From an uncultured Chloroflexota bacterium (lineage in GTDB: Bacteria > Chloroflexota > Dehalococcoidia > Lucifugimonadales > UBA826), in assembly GCA_913045625.1 (NCBI GenBank), contig CAJWPE010000001.1, positions 84,068 to 148,067 on the forward strand: 64,000 bases of DNA, written 5' to 3'. This document shows positions 18,854 through 27,900 of this stretch, piece after piece (positions within the stretch are counted from its first letter, which is position 1; every line of letters begins with the position of its first letter). Made by a program: the position numbers and the translations under genes. The notes under the pieces are model-generated. The model had not been told where the DNA came from. It saw nothing but the letters and a program-made list of their open reading frames with translations, and ran no database searches.

Positions 18854-20257
18854 ATGAGCTCAAACGATTTGAAACTTAAAGCACATCTTTTAAGGAGAGC
18901 AGGATTTGGAGCTTCTCCTGAAGAATTAGATCAAGTAGCTGACAAAAGTTATGAAGATTTATTAGAGGATTTATTGCATCCTAATAGATTTGAAGAAATC
19001 GATATGGATTATATAAAAAGATATAACCCTGAGCTTAGGTATCCTGATACACATCCTTTACATGCAGGATTTTGGATGTGGAGGATGATCAATACTAAAA
19101 AACCTTTAGAAGAAAAGATTGCTCTTTTTTGGCATCATATTTTTGCTACGGCTTGGTATAAGGGTGAACATACTCCATCTCAAATAGAGCAAATAGAAAC
19201 ATTTAGACGAAATGGGTTATCTAACATTAAGCAGATCTTAAATGATTTAGCCAAAGATCCAGCCATGAATTATTGGTTAGATAATTGTGAAAATCATTCA
19301 GATCAGCCTAATGAAAATTGGGGACGTGAGCTTTTAGAATTATTCTCAATGGGTGTTGGAAATTATTCAGAAGAAGATATAAAGCAGGCATCACGAGCGT
19401 TTACTGGGTGGACTTTTGAACAACCGTTGCCTCTTTATCCTTATGGTAACTATGAAACGAAATTTGTTTTTGATGAATCAGACCATGATTTTGGAGAAAA
19501 AACATTTTTAGGACGAACTGGTGCTTTTAACGGAGAAGACATTATAGACATTATTTGTGAAGAAAGAGCTACAGCTTTATTTATTTGTAGACATTTATAT
19601 AATTTCTTTGTCGAAGATGAGCCACAAATCCCAGCTTGGAACATTGAACCTCCACGAAATCCTGAAGCTATTGATCAGATGATTGATGTATTAATGAGTA
19701 ATGACGGAGAAATGGTTCCGTTATTGCGATTTGTATTTAACTCTGACTTTTTTAAGGATTCTATGTATAAAAAAGTCAAAAACCCATGTGAGTTAATTGC
19801 GGGTACATTAAAACTGACTGGCACTTACGGAGTTATACCTAAACAAGGTGAAGAGGTTGGTAAATTATATGGAATAGGCTCAGTAATGGGTCAAGCATTA
19901 ATGAATCCTCCCACTGTTGAAGGATGGCATACAGGGCATGAATGGATTGACGGTGGAACTTTGAATGAAAGGGTCAATTTTGCTGTAAATCAATTTAATG
20001 ACTTATCTGTTCCCGGTTTATCCGATATTATTTCCAGATTAGGAGATAAAGTGAAATCTTCAGATTTGCTAGATAAATGTTTGGAGATTATTGGTCCATT
20101 TGAATTAGGTAAACAAGCATATGATGCATTGAATGAATATGCAGACGCTGTTGGAGATTTAGATCTAAGCAGTGACGTATTAAGAGAAGAGAATATGGAG
20201 AACATTGCTCGAATGGTTCAATTGATACTTTCAACTCGGGAATATCAATTCGCATAG
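18854..20257 (+). CDS. DUF1800-family protein (copy 1)
   Basis: LLRRAGFGASPEELD, FWHHIFAT, NENWGRELLELFSMGVGNYSEEDIKQASRAFTGWT, HDFGEKTFLG. The ATG at 18854 with GGAGG SD is preferred over the track start at 18842. Confidence 0.9.
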   Translation: MSSNDLKLKAHLLRRAGFGASPEELDQVADKSYEDLLEDLLHPNRFEEIDMDYIKRYNPELRYPDTHPLHAGFWMWRMINTKKPLEEKIALFWHHIFATAWYKGEHTPSQIEQIETFRRNGLSNIKQILNDLAKDPAMNYWLDNCENHSDQPNENWGRELLELFSMGVGNYSEEDIKQASRAFTGWTFEQPLPLYPYGNYETKFVFDESDHDFGEKTFLGRTGAFNGEDIIDIICEERATALFICRHLYNFFVEDEPQIPAWNIEPPRNPEAIDQMIDVLMSNDGEMVPLLRFVFNSDFFKDSMYKKVKNPCELIAGTLKLTGTYGVIPKQGEEVGKLYGIGSVMGQALMNPPTVEGWHTGHEWIDGGTLNERVNFAVNQFNDLSVPGLSDIISRLGDKVKSSDLLDKCLEIIGPFELGKQAYDALNEYADAVGDLDLSSDVLREENMENIARMVQLILSTREYQFA

Positions 20258-20275
20258 CATAAAAGGGGAATAGAA

Positions 20276-21418
20276 ATGACAACAGTAACTAAAAAAGATC
20301 CAGTATTTGTAGTTGTTCAATTATCAGGTGGTAATGATTTTATGAACACTTTGGTTCCTTATAGCAATCATAGGTATTATGACAACAGAAAGTTTTTAAA
20401 TATTGCCCCTGAGGATGTATTACCTCTAGACAACACTCTTGGATGGCATCCTGAAATGGCTCCATTCAAAGAATTGTATGACAGAGGAATGGTTGCAGTT
20501 GTCCAAGGAATTGGATATCCAGATTCGAACAGAAGTCATTTTAGGGGCATGGATATTATGCATACTTGTACTCCTCATGAAATTTCAACTGTTGGTTGGT
20601 TGGGTTCTGTACTTGAGCAATTGGATCCGGGAAAAGAAAATCCACTTACTGGTGTTAATTTTGGTGTTGGACTTCCTAGAGCAATGTCAAAAGCTGGGAT
20701 TCCAGTTACTAGTGTTTCTAATTTGGATGAGTATGGATTGATGAGTGGTTTGGCTGCTGAAGATCAACGAGACAAAGCTTTGAAAATATTTAAAGATATG
20801 TATGCACAAGCTATAGGCTCAGGTCCTGTGATGGATTACTTGTCACGAACAGGAAGTGACGTAATCAGTGGTGCAGATTTGATAAAAGTAGCTCCTGAAA
20901 AATATGAATCAACTGTTGAATATGGGGATAGCCAAATAGCAAAATCATTGAGAGATGTAGCTAGAGTTCATACAGCAGATTTAGGTACTCGAGTTTTTTA
21001 TACTCAACAAGGTGGATATGATACTCATGCTAACCAATTGCCTACTCAGCCTGGATTATTTAGAGACCTTTCAAGGGCTGTAAATGACTTTTTTGCTGAT
21101 TTAGAAGAACATGATGCAGATGATAATGTTGTAATGTTAATTTTTTCAGAGTTTGGTCGACGAATTTCTGATAACGGTTCTGGAACAGATCATGGTTCTG
21201 GTGGAGGAGCATATTTAGTTGGAAAGCCTGTTGTAGGTGGATTATATTCTGAATATCCTTCTCTTGAACCAGATAAATGGGCAAAAGGTGAAGACCTAGA
21301 GCATTCTATCGATTTCAGGGGAATTTACGGAACAGTCTTAGAGCAATGGTTAGGATTAGAAGCCTCTCCAATCGTATATGGAAATTTCGAACAAATTCAT
21401 CCTTTTAAAAATAGTTAA
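20276..21418 (+). CDS. DUF1501-family protein
   Basis: VVVQLSGGNDFMNTLVPY, GIGYPDSNRSHFRGMDIMHT, FSEFGRRISDNGSGTDHGSGGGAYLVG; directly after DUF1800. Confidence 0.9.
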   Translation: MTTVTKKDPVFVVVQLSGGNDFMNTLVPYSNHRYYDNRKFLNIAPEDVLPLDNTLGWHPEMAPFKELYDRGMVAVVQGIGYPDSNRSHFRGMDIMHTCTPHEISTVGWLGSVLEQLDPGKENPLTGVNFGVGLPRAMSKAGIPVTSVSNLDEYGLMSGLAAEDQRDKALKIFKDMYAQAIGSGPVMDYLSRTGSDVISGADLIKVAPEKYESTVEYGDSQIAKSLRDVARVHTADLGTRVFYTQQGGYDTHANQLPTQPGLFRDLSRAVNDFFADLEEHDADDNVVMLIFSEFGRRISDNGSGTDHGSGGGAYLVGKPVVGGLYSEYPSLEPDKWAKGEDLEHSIDFRGIYGTVLEQWLGLEASPIVYGNFEQIHPFKNS

Positions 21419-21428
21419 GGAGTTTTTT

Positions 21429-22436
21429 ATGACTACCACTTCAATTCCATATGATTTATTAAGATCAGGGTTTCCTTATTACATGACACTTGGACAACGT
21501 AGAGTAACTACTGCTCCTGTGGATATTGGTTTTGGTAAAGAAAACATTTATGTTCTTACTAAAGGTGGATTAGGTACTCAAATAAGAGTTTTAAATTGGG
21601 AAGATGAAAACTTAGGTGTTCGTGGTGGTACAGATTTATTTCAATGGCCTGCTGGATTACTAGTGGATGAAGAAGAAAATTTATATGTTTCTGATGAAGC
21701 CAAAGATTGTTTAGTAATTATGAACAAAGATGGTGAGCATATTGAAACTTGGGGAGAATCAGGGTCTGAAGAAGGTCAATTGAATCGACCTTCTAGTTTG
21801 GCATTTGATTTAGAGGGGAATATTTTTATTTCTGACACCATGAACCATAGGGTTCAGAAATTTACTAGAGATGGGAAATTTTTACTATCCATCGGAGAAC
21901 ATGGTATTGGCGATGGGCAATTTGATATGCCATGGGGTATTAGTGTGGATCAACTTGGAAATTTGTACGTGGCTGATTGGAGAAATGATCGAATACAAAA
22001 ATTTGACCAAGAAGGTAATTTCATAATTTCTTTAGGAAGTTCAGGATCTGAAAAAGGTCAATTTAAAAGACCAACGTCTGTCACTGTGGACAATCACGGA
22101 GATATTTATGTCAGTGATGCCGAGAATGATCGAGTGCAGTTATTTAATAAAGATTTGAAATATATTCAAAGCTTCCACGGTAATGCTACTTTGTCACCAT
22201 CTGGACAACAATATATTTTGGCTAATGCCGTTACATTGAGATTGAGATCAATGGCTGATTTTGAAAAAACTCAGAGATTAGATGCTCCGATGATGGTAAA
22301 AGTAGATGATGAGTTCAGGCTTTTCATTTTAGATTATGGAAATCATCGAATACAGATTTATAAAAAAGATGCTGTTGAGTTATCTAAGGAGCAAATTGCA
22401 CCTGAAATGCGAAATCCCATTTTATTTACTACTTAA
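21429..22436 (+). CDS. NHL-repeat beta-propeller protein (copy 1)
   Basis: Repeated NHL units (NRPSSLAFDLEGNIFISDTMNHRVQKFTRDG, MPWGISVDQLGNLYVADWRNDRIQKFDQEG). The ATG at 21429 follows AAGGAG; the track start at 21378 lies inside DUF1501. Confidence 0.9.
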   Translation: MTTTSIPYDLLRSGFPYYMTLGQRRVTTAPVDIGFGKENIYVLTKGGLGTQIRVLNWEDENLGVRGGTDLFQWPAGLLVDEEENLYVSDEAKDCLVIMNKDGEHIETWGESGSEEGQLNRPSSLAFDLEGNIFISDTMNHRVQKFTRDGKFLLSIGEHGIGDGQFDMPWGISVDQLGNLYVADWRNDRIQKFDQEGNFIISLGSSGSEKGQFKRPTSVTVDNHGDIYVSDAENDRVQLFNKDLKYIQSFHGNATLSPSGQQYILANAVTLRLRSMADFEKTQRLDAPMMVKVDDEFRLFILDYGNHRIQIYKKDAVELSKEQIAPEMRNPILFTT

Positions 22437-22789
22437 TTAAAAGTGGATTTGTCTATTCTTTTAGATCGAATAAATTCAGCATAATCTAATACAGAGTTGA
22501 GTTCGTCATCTGTAAGATCGTTCAATTTTTCTAGCCTGTGTAAGTTATAACTGTTTTTAGAGTCAATATAGTTCGCTAGTACAGCTAATTTGGCATAGGG
22601 TAATTCAAGAAGAGAAGAGATTTTGTGTAAGGTTTCAACGGTGGGTTGAATGTTGCCACTTTCTAAATGTGTGGCGTAACTGTTGCTCATTCCTAGAAGT
22701 CCAGATAGTTTTCTTTGAGATAATCCTAGATCTTTACGTGCTGAAGAAACTAAGTTTGCTAAATCAGAATAAGGTTTATTTTCATTCAT
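22433..22789 (-). CDS. XRE-family helix-turn-helix regulator
   Basis: LVSSARKDLGLSQRKLSGLLGMSNSYATHLESGNIQPTVETLHKISSLLELP. Confidence 0.9.
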   Translation of the reverse strand: MNENKPYSDLANLVSSARKDLGLSQRKLSGLLGMSNSYATHLESGNIQPTVETLHKISSLLELPYAKLAVLANYIDSKNSYNLHRLEKLNDLTDDELNSVLDYAEFIRSKRIDKSTFN

Positions 22790-22819
22790 TTGAGTGTAAG
22801 TGCTAAATAGTATTATTCG

Positions 22820-25132
22820 TTAGCCTACCACATTTCTAGATCTGAAATCTTCAATTTGCATTTCCGAATAGCCTAATTCTTGTAAAACTTCATTTGTATG
22901 TTCACCGTGAGCAGGTGCTGGAAGATCTAATTTGCCTGGAGTTCTAGAGAACTGGAATGGAAGTCCCTGTAATTTGATACGACCTATATTAAACGAATCT
23001 ACTTCTGTCGAAATACCAATAGCATGTGCTTGTGGATCGTCATGTAAAGTTCGGATGATTTTATTTGGCGCACACATGATTTCTGATTGTTGTAATAGTT
23101 TGATCCATGAGTCCACAGTAGCAGTTTTAAATTTTTCTTCTAGGATTTGATTAATTTTGCTGTCATTGGCATATCTTAAATTAGAATCTTTGAATTCTAT
23201 TAAATTTGGAAGATTTAATACATTAGATAATTTTTCCCAATCAATATCTTTCCTACAGGAAAGAAATATCCAGCCATCGCTAGTTTCATATAGCCTATAG
23301 TCACAAGATTGTCCTAAGGTTCCTAAGCGTTTTTGTTCTTCTTTGTTTGGATATGAGAAATATTCTGCTGCTTGATAAGCAAATGAGGAATTGACTAGAG
23401 AAATTTCTAAGTTTTGGCCTACTCCATGAACTTCTCTGTAGTATAGTGCTGCTACAATCCCATAAGCCGAGAGAATCGCTGAAGAATAATCTGATGCCGC
23501 AATTCTTAGGAATACAGGAGGTCCATCTCCTCCTTGGTTTCTCATCAACCCACTTTGAGCTTGAATTAGTGGATCAAATGCTGGGTAGTTACTGTATGGA
23601 CCTGATAATCCATATCCGTTTACGGTGGAGTAAATTATTTTGGGATTAATTTTTGTTAGGCTTTCGTAATCAACACCTAACTTTTTTGCAATTCCACCCC
23701 TGTAATTTTCCGTAACCACATCCGCCTCTTCTAATAATTGGTGGAAAATTTTCATTCCTTCAGGAGTTTTAAGATTAAATATTGCACCTCGTTTTCCTTG
23801 GTTCCATCCTTGAAATGCGGCGCTATTTTGCCTGAATCCATCACCAGCAAAAGATTCAACTTTTAATACTTCTGCACCAAGGTCAGAAAGCATTGTAGTT
23901 CCATAAGCTCCTGCTATATATCCAGTGAGATCTAGAACTTTTATTCCATCTAGAGGGTGAGAAAGCTTAATGTTTTTCCCAGTTTTATTGATAGGTTTTA
24001 ATTGATTTAAAATTTGGTTGTGCTCTCCAAATAAAGGTGCAGCACCTTGTGGTTCTGCAGGTGATTTATACATTTTTATTGGAGGGGCAGGCTGAATAGT
24101 TTTTCCTAATTTTGGATCTTCAATTTCTAGCAAATTTTGATTGTAAATTACTTGTGGATGCGATTTGTACCATTCTCTTGTTTCAGCAGGGCCACATGGA
24201 ATATCGTTTTCTCTTAAGTGGTTGACCCAATGTTCTCTAGTATTAGATGCAAAAATAGGTTCTAAGATATTTGAAAGATCGTCCCAGCGTTCTAATGCTA
24301 TCCCCCATGGTGCATTTGCAAATCTTTCATCGTCTATTAATTCATACAACTCTAAAGCTATACAAAGTTTGTTCCAAAAAACATTATTTCCGCATGCCAT
24401 GAATAACCAAGAGTCACTACATTCATAGAGTCTGTATATGGGTAATCCTTTGGCTGGGCGGGAATTCCTTGGAGGAGTAGTGATGTCGTCACCTATGATA
24501 AAGCTTGTGGCTTGCATAGCTCCTGATCCAGCGTACATCGGGACTTCTACTTTTTGTCCTTTACCGCTAGATTCTCTTTCTAATAGTGCAGCTGATATTG
24601 CTAATGATGCTGTAAATGCTGTTCCATAATCTACAAATGGAACTTGTACATAAATGGGGGAACCTACTTCCCCTCCTTGTCCTTCGTGAATACCTGTGTA
24701 AGTTCCTACAGTTCCATCATCTCCTGGAATATTGGCCATTGGGCCTGAATCTCCATAAGGAGGGATAGAGCAATATATTAGATAGGGATTTTCCTTTTTA
24801 ATTTGATCGTAGTCTAATTTTAAATTTTTTGCGTTGTCAATTAGGCGAGTGGAAATTAGCACATCAGCAGATTTTATTAAATCGTGTAGTTCATTTCTTT
24901 TGGATTGATCAGTTACATCAAGTGAGATACTTTTTTTACCTCTGTTGAAAAATCTATCATTTGGATCTGTAGTATTTTCTTCAGATTCAATTTTTATTAC
25001 TTCTGCGCCCATATCGCATAGAAGTAAAGCTGTATAGCTGCCAACAGTGTTTTGGCTTAAATCTAATATTCTGATGCCTGAGAATGGACTAGTCACTATA
25101 TGCTCCGATTGTATAAGGTCGGATTCTACCAC
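22820..25132 (-). CDS. Tandem-domain CaiB/BaiF class III CoA-transferase
   Basis: Two class III units in one 770-aa ORF: GIRILDLSQNTVGSYTALLLCDMGAEVIKIE and GIKVLDLTGYIAGAYGTTMLSDLGAEVLKVE. Confidence 0.92.
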   Translation of the reverse strand: MVESDLIQSEHIVTSPFSGIRILDLSQNTVGSYTALLLCDMGAEVIKIESEENTTDPNDRFFNRGKKSISLDVTDQSKRNELHDLIKSADVLISTRLIDNAKNLKLDYDQIKKENPYLIYCSIPPYGDSGPMANIPGDDGTVGTYTGIHEGQGGEVGSPIYVQVPFVDYGTAFTASLAISAALLERESSGKGQKVEVPMYAGSGAMQATSFIIGDDITTPPRNSRPAKGLPIYRLYECSDSWLFMACGNNVFWNKLCIALELYELIDDERFANAPWGIALERWDDLSNILEPIFASNTREHWVNHLRENDIPCGPAETREWYKSHPQVIYNQNLLEIEDPKLGKTIQPAPPIKMYKSPAEPQGAAPLFGEHNQILNQLKPINKTGKNIKLSHPLDGIKVLDLTGYIAGAYGTTMLSDLGAEVLKVESFAGDGFRQNSAAFQGWNQGKRGAIFNLKTPEGMKIFHQLLEEADVVTENYRGGIAKKLGVDYESLTKINPKIIYSTVNGYGLSGPYSNYPAFDPLIQAQSGLMRNQGGDGPPVFLRIAASDYSSAILSAYGIVAALYYREVHGVGQNLEISLVNSSFAYQAAEYFSYPNKEEQKRLGTLGQSCDYRLYETSDGWIFLSCRKDIDWEKLSNVLNLPNLIEFKDSNLRYANDSKINQILEEKFKTATVDSWIKLLQQSEIMCAPNKIIRTLHDDPQAHAIGISTEVDSFNIGRIKLQGLPFQFSRTPGKLDLPAPAHGEHTNEVLQELGYSEMQIEDFRSRNVVG

Positions 25133-25173
25133 TTTATTTGTAGCATGTTTTGTTGTTATATGCAGAATTAACC

Positions 25174-25219
25174 TAGTCTAGCCAAAACTGACATTTATAT
25201 ATTAGCTTTGGCTAGACTA
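25174..25219. repeat. Perfect 13-bp inverted repeat upstream of the CoA-transferase gene
   Basis: TAGTCTAGCCAAA (25174-25186) and its exact complement TTTGGCTAGACTA (25207-25219), 20-nt spacer. Confidence 0.85.
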
Positions 25220-25251
25220 TTGGGACACGTTTTTAGCGTCGGAATAATTTA

Positions 25252-25878
25252 TTATTCAGGTTGATTCTCTTTTTGTATTGTAGTTAATATACCGACTATT
25301 AATGTCGTTAGAAACATTCCCATCCAGCCTACAATTGCTAAGATCTCAACGTTAAGCATCATATCGATGAAAGCACATAACGATGTGATAATAAATAGTG
25401 CTCCAATAATTCCTTTATACTTTTTTAGCATAATTAGTGATATTCCTAAAATAAATGTTCCGATTATTAGCAACATTCCGCCCATTTCGAACATAGTAGA
25501 AGAAGCTATTATTGTTGCTCCAACATCATTTCCAAATTTTTCAGCTGCATCTATTGCTGATAGCCATGAGCCCATAAATACGACCCATATCGGTACAACA
25601 AGTAGAAGTAATAACCCACTTATTTCTGCCAATTGATTGCTTACGGTATTATCACCTTTTAATGACTTTGCTAGAAAATAAAGTCCAGTGAACATAAGTA
25701 TGACTCCAAAAATCTGAAGGATTGAACCAATTGTAACTAGATCTTTGTCAGCTAATATTCCCACAATAGCCTGGGATGGTGGAATACTTTCTGTGTCTGG
25801 AACCAAACCTGAAATCCAAACACCCATAGTTAGAATTGGACCCAATATCAACATAATACCTATAACTTTTGAATTCAT
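25252..25878 (-). CDS. Multi-pass membrane protein, function unknown
   Basis: 208-aa ORF with several hydrophobic segments; AGGAGG upstream of the start. Confidence 0.7.
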   Translation of the reverse strand: MNSKVIGIMLILGPILTMGVWISGLVPDTESIPPSQAIVGILADKDLVTIGSILQIFGVILMFTGLYFLAKSLKGDNTVSNQLAEISGLLLLLVVPIWVVFMGSWLSAIDAAEKFGNDVGATIIASSTMFEMGGMLLIIGTFILGISLIMLKKYKGIIGALFIITSLCAFIDMMLNVEILAIVGWMGMFLTTLIVGILTTIQKENQPE

Positions 25879-26016
25879 TATTAACCTCCTTAATATTGTC
25901 TATATCATTTCATAATGACATCGGCGTATCTATATATTTTTAGTGATGTTTTTTAATGATTGATAGTGGGATTTATTTTGTTTTAAAGAGTTGAGTTTCA
26001 GGTTAGTTATATAAGA

Positions 26017-26430
26017 TCATCGTGTTCTGAGACCTGACCATAGAGCGAAAGGTATGCTCCAAACTAGACCACCTAATAACCCCAACATAGAAAATTGCCA
26101 GAATGGTTCTGAACCAGACGAACCAAATACTGCGCCTAAAGTGGGGATTAACAAAGTTAGGTACGTTATAGGCAACAGAATAATAAATTTCACTTTAGTT
26201 GTTATGAAAAAAGCTACTGTAACAAGAACCGGAACACTCAAGGCGACACCCAATTCCCATAAATCTAAATTTGAGTCTTTCGTTAGTATGTTATTAACAA
26301 AAATGAAAACAGAACTGGTTATACAGCCTGCAAAGCTTCCAAGTAGTAAGATTTTAATTACTTTCCACCCATTCATGAGTTCATAATACCAATACTGAAT
26401 CAAAATAGTTTTTTCTAAATACTGTTTCAA
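26017..26430 (-). CDS. Small membrane protein, function unknown
   Basis: 137-aa ORF with four hydrophobic segments. Confidence 0.5.
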   Translation of the reverse strand: MKQYLEKTILIQYWYYELMNGWKVIKILLLGSFAGCITSSVFIFVNNILTKDSNLDLWELGVALSVPVLVTVAFFITTKVKFIILLPITYLTLLIPTLGAVFGSSGSEPFWQFSMLGLLGGLVWSIPFALWSGLRTR

Positions 26431-26517
26431 ACGTTTAAATAAGTCTAATTTTCAGTACACTTAACACATTGTTTTTAAATTATTAGACTCATTAACTGGT
26501 GTAATTGGAGGAATATT

Positions 26518-27153
26518 ATGTACATTATCGATATTTCGACCTTAAAAAAAGAAGGTGAATTTGGATCTAAAGAATGGGGTGAGGCCTGCGCTGCTGCAGC
26601 TGTAAAAATTCTTAAGGCCGCTGACTTGCCTGTTGATTTTGAATGGGCCTTCACTGAACGCTATACCTATCCCCCAGATCGATTAATGAAAAATGGGCGC
26701 ACACAATGTGGTTACTACATCATGGTTAAGAATGGTGAAATAACTGGTGGTGACGGAGAACCAGAGGCAGCGCTTGCGATTCCTGGCTTTCACATACGTG
26801 CACGCTGGGCTGCATTGTGTAACCAGTCTGGTGCTTTTTATGGTGCTGAAGGGAAATTAAAGCGCGCTGAAGGTGAAGCTTTAATGCGTGAGGCAATTGA
26901 GAAATATCTTGGGAATGAAGACCCATACGGTGAAATGCAGCCTTCAGAATTGTATTTTCCTGAAACTGTACGTGGCCCATTGATGGCAGGGTCAGAGGAA
27001 GGTAATGGACTTCACAATATCGCTGCGTCTATGCAGATACCATCTCCAGAGTTTGCTGATTTTCCAGTGACTGAGATGCTGGTTCCAATTTTTAATGAGA
27101 TGAGTGAAGATCAAAAGAAGTCATTTATCAACCTGCTTGGCATCGATATCTAA
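26518..27153 (+). CDS. Conserved-looking protein of unknown function
   Basis: 211-aa ORF with GGAGG SD and higher GC than its neighbours; no family recognised. Confidence 0.7.
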   Translation: MYIIDISTLKKEGEFGSKEWGEACAAAAVKILKAADLPVDFEWAFTERYTYPPDRLMKNGRTQCGYYIMVKNGEITGGDGEPEAALAIPGFHIRARWAALCNQSGAFYGAEGKLKRAEGEALMREAIEKYLGNEDPYGEMQPSELYFPETVRGPLMAGSEEGNGLHNIAASMQIPSPEFADFPVTEMLVPIFNEMSEDQKKSFINLLGIDI

Positions 27154-27249
27154 TCTAACAAATCTTGATGATTGGATCGCTTAAAAGATAAGGGGTAGTA
27201 TTATTCTATAATTGAGATTTAGCGGCTGCTTATCATAAAGGAGATTTAA

Positions 27250-27351
27250 ATGGCTAAAGGTCAAAATGCTAAAAAAGAAGAAAGAAAACCAAAAAAACGT
27301 AAGGAGAAAAAGCCTTATGGTGGGAAAGTCTTGGATTCAAAAAAATCCTAA
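27250..27351 (+). CDS. 33-aa highly basic small protein
   Basis: MAKGQNAKKEERKPKKRKEKKPYGGKVLDSKKS* with AAAGGAG SD 7-8 nt upstream; below the track cutoff. Confidence 0.55.
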   Translation: MAKGQNAKKEERKPKKRKEKKPYGGKVLDSKKS

Positions 27352-27718
27352 AGACTTTAGGTTCGTTTCCCAGTTGCCATATTTATTCTCGGCAAACAAA
27401 GCCAATTGCTCACAGTTATAGCTATCTATGTCAAAGTAATAATTAGGTTATTTAATTAGTTGTTTAAGAAACTCTAATCGGAATTATCACAACTGGGAAT
27501 GTATCGAACGAGTCGCTAAAAGAGTCCGCATCCAGATCTAAGTCAGATTGTAAACGGGAGAAGACCTTGGAATGCAGAAATTAAAGTTAGCTATGAGGAG
27601 CTTTCTGCAACCACTTCTCAAAATAGAGGGAGTCTTCCATTTTTACCCCATCAATGAATAGTGCCGACAAAATAGCATATACAGGAACGAAAACCTGTAT
27701 AATACCCACTCATCATGT

Positions 27719-27794
27719 GGGGCTGTAGCTCATTTGGGAGAGCGCTTCAATGGCATTGAAGAGGTAGAGAGTTCGATTCTCTCCAGCTCCACCA
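27719..27794 (+). tRNA. tRNA-Ala (anticodon GGC), CCA encoded
   Basis: GGGGCTG/CAGCTCC acceptor stem, CTTCA-ATGGCAT-TGAAG anticodon arm, GAGAG-TTCGATT-CTCTC T-arm, followed by ACCA. Confidence 0.97.
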
Positions 27795-27900
27795 CCATCA
27801 TTATTAGGCACAATTTTCTTATTACTAATGCTTCTGATATATTACGGCCATCTGAAACTATGCGATTTAAATACGATCAAATTAATTCAATCAGGTTGAA

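Noticed and set aside
27359-27706. RNase P RNA, tmRNA, SRP RNA or 6S RNA
   Set aside because: Core conserved sequences of RNase P, tmRNA and SRP were not found; 6S cannot be assessed without folding.
27464-27718. tRNA-associated integrase remnant or att site
   Set aside because: The minus-strand fragment does not resemble an integrase motif and no direct repeat of the tRNA 3' end was noticed.
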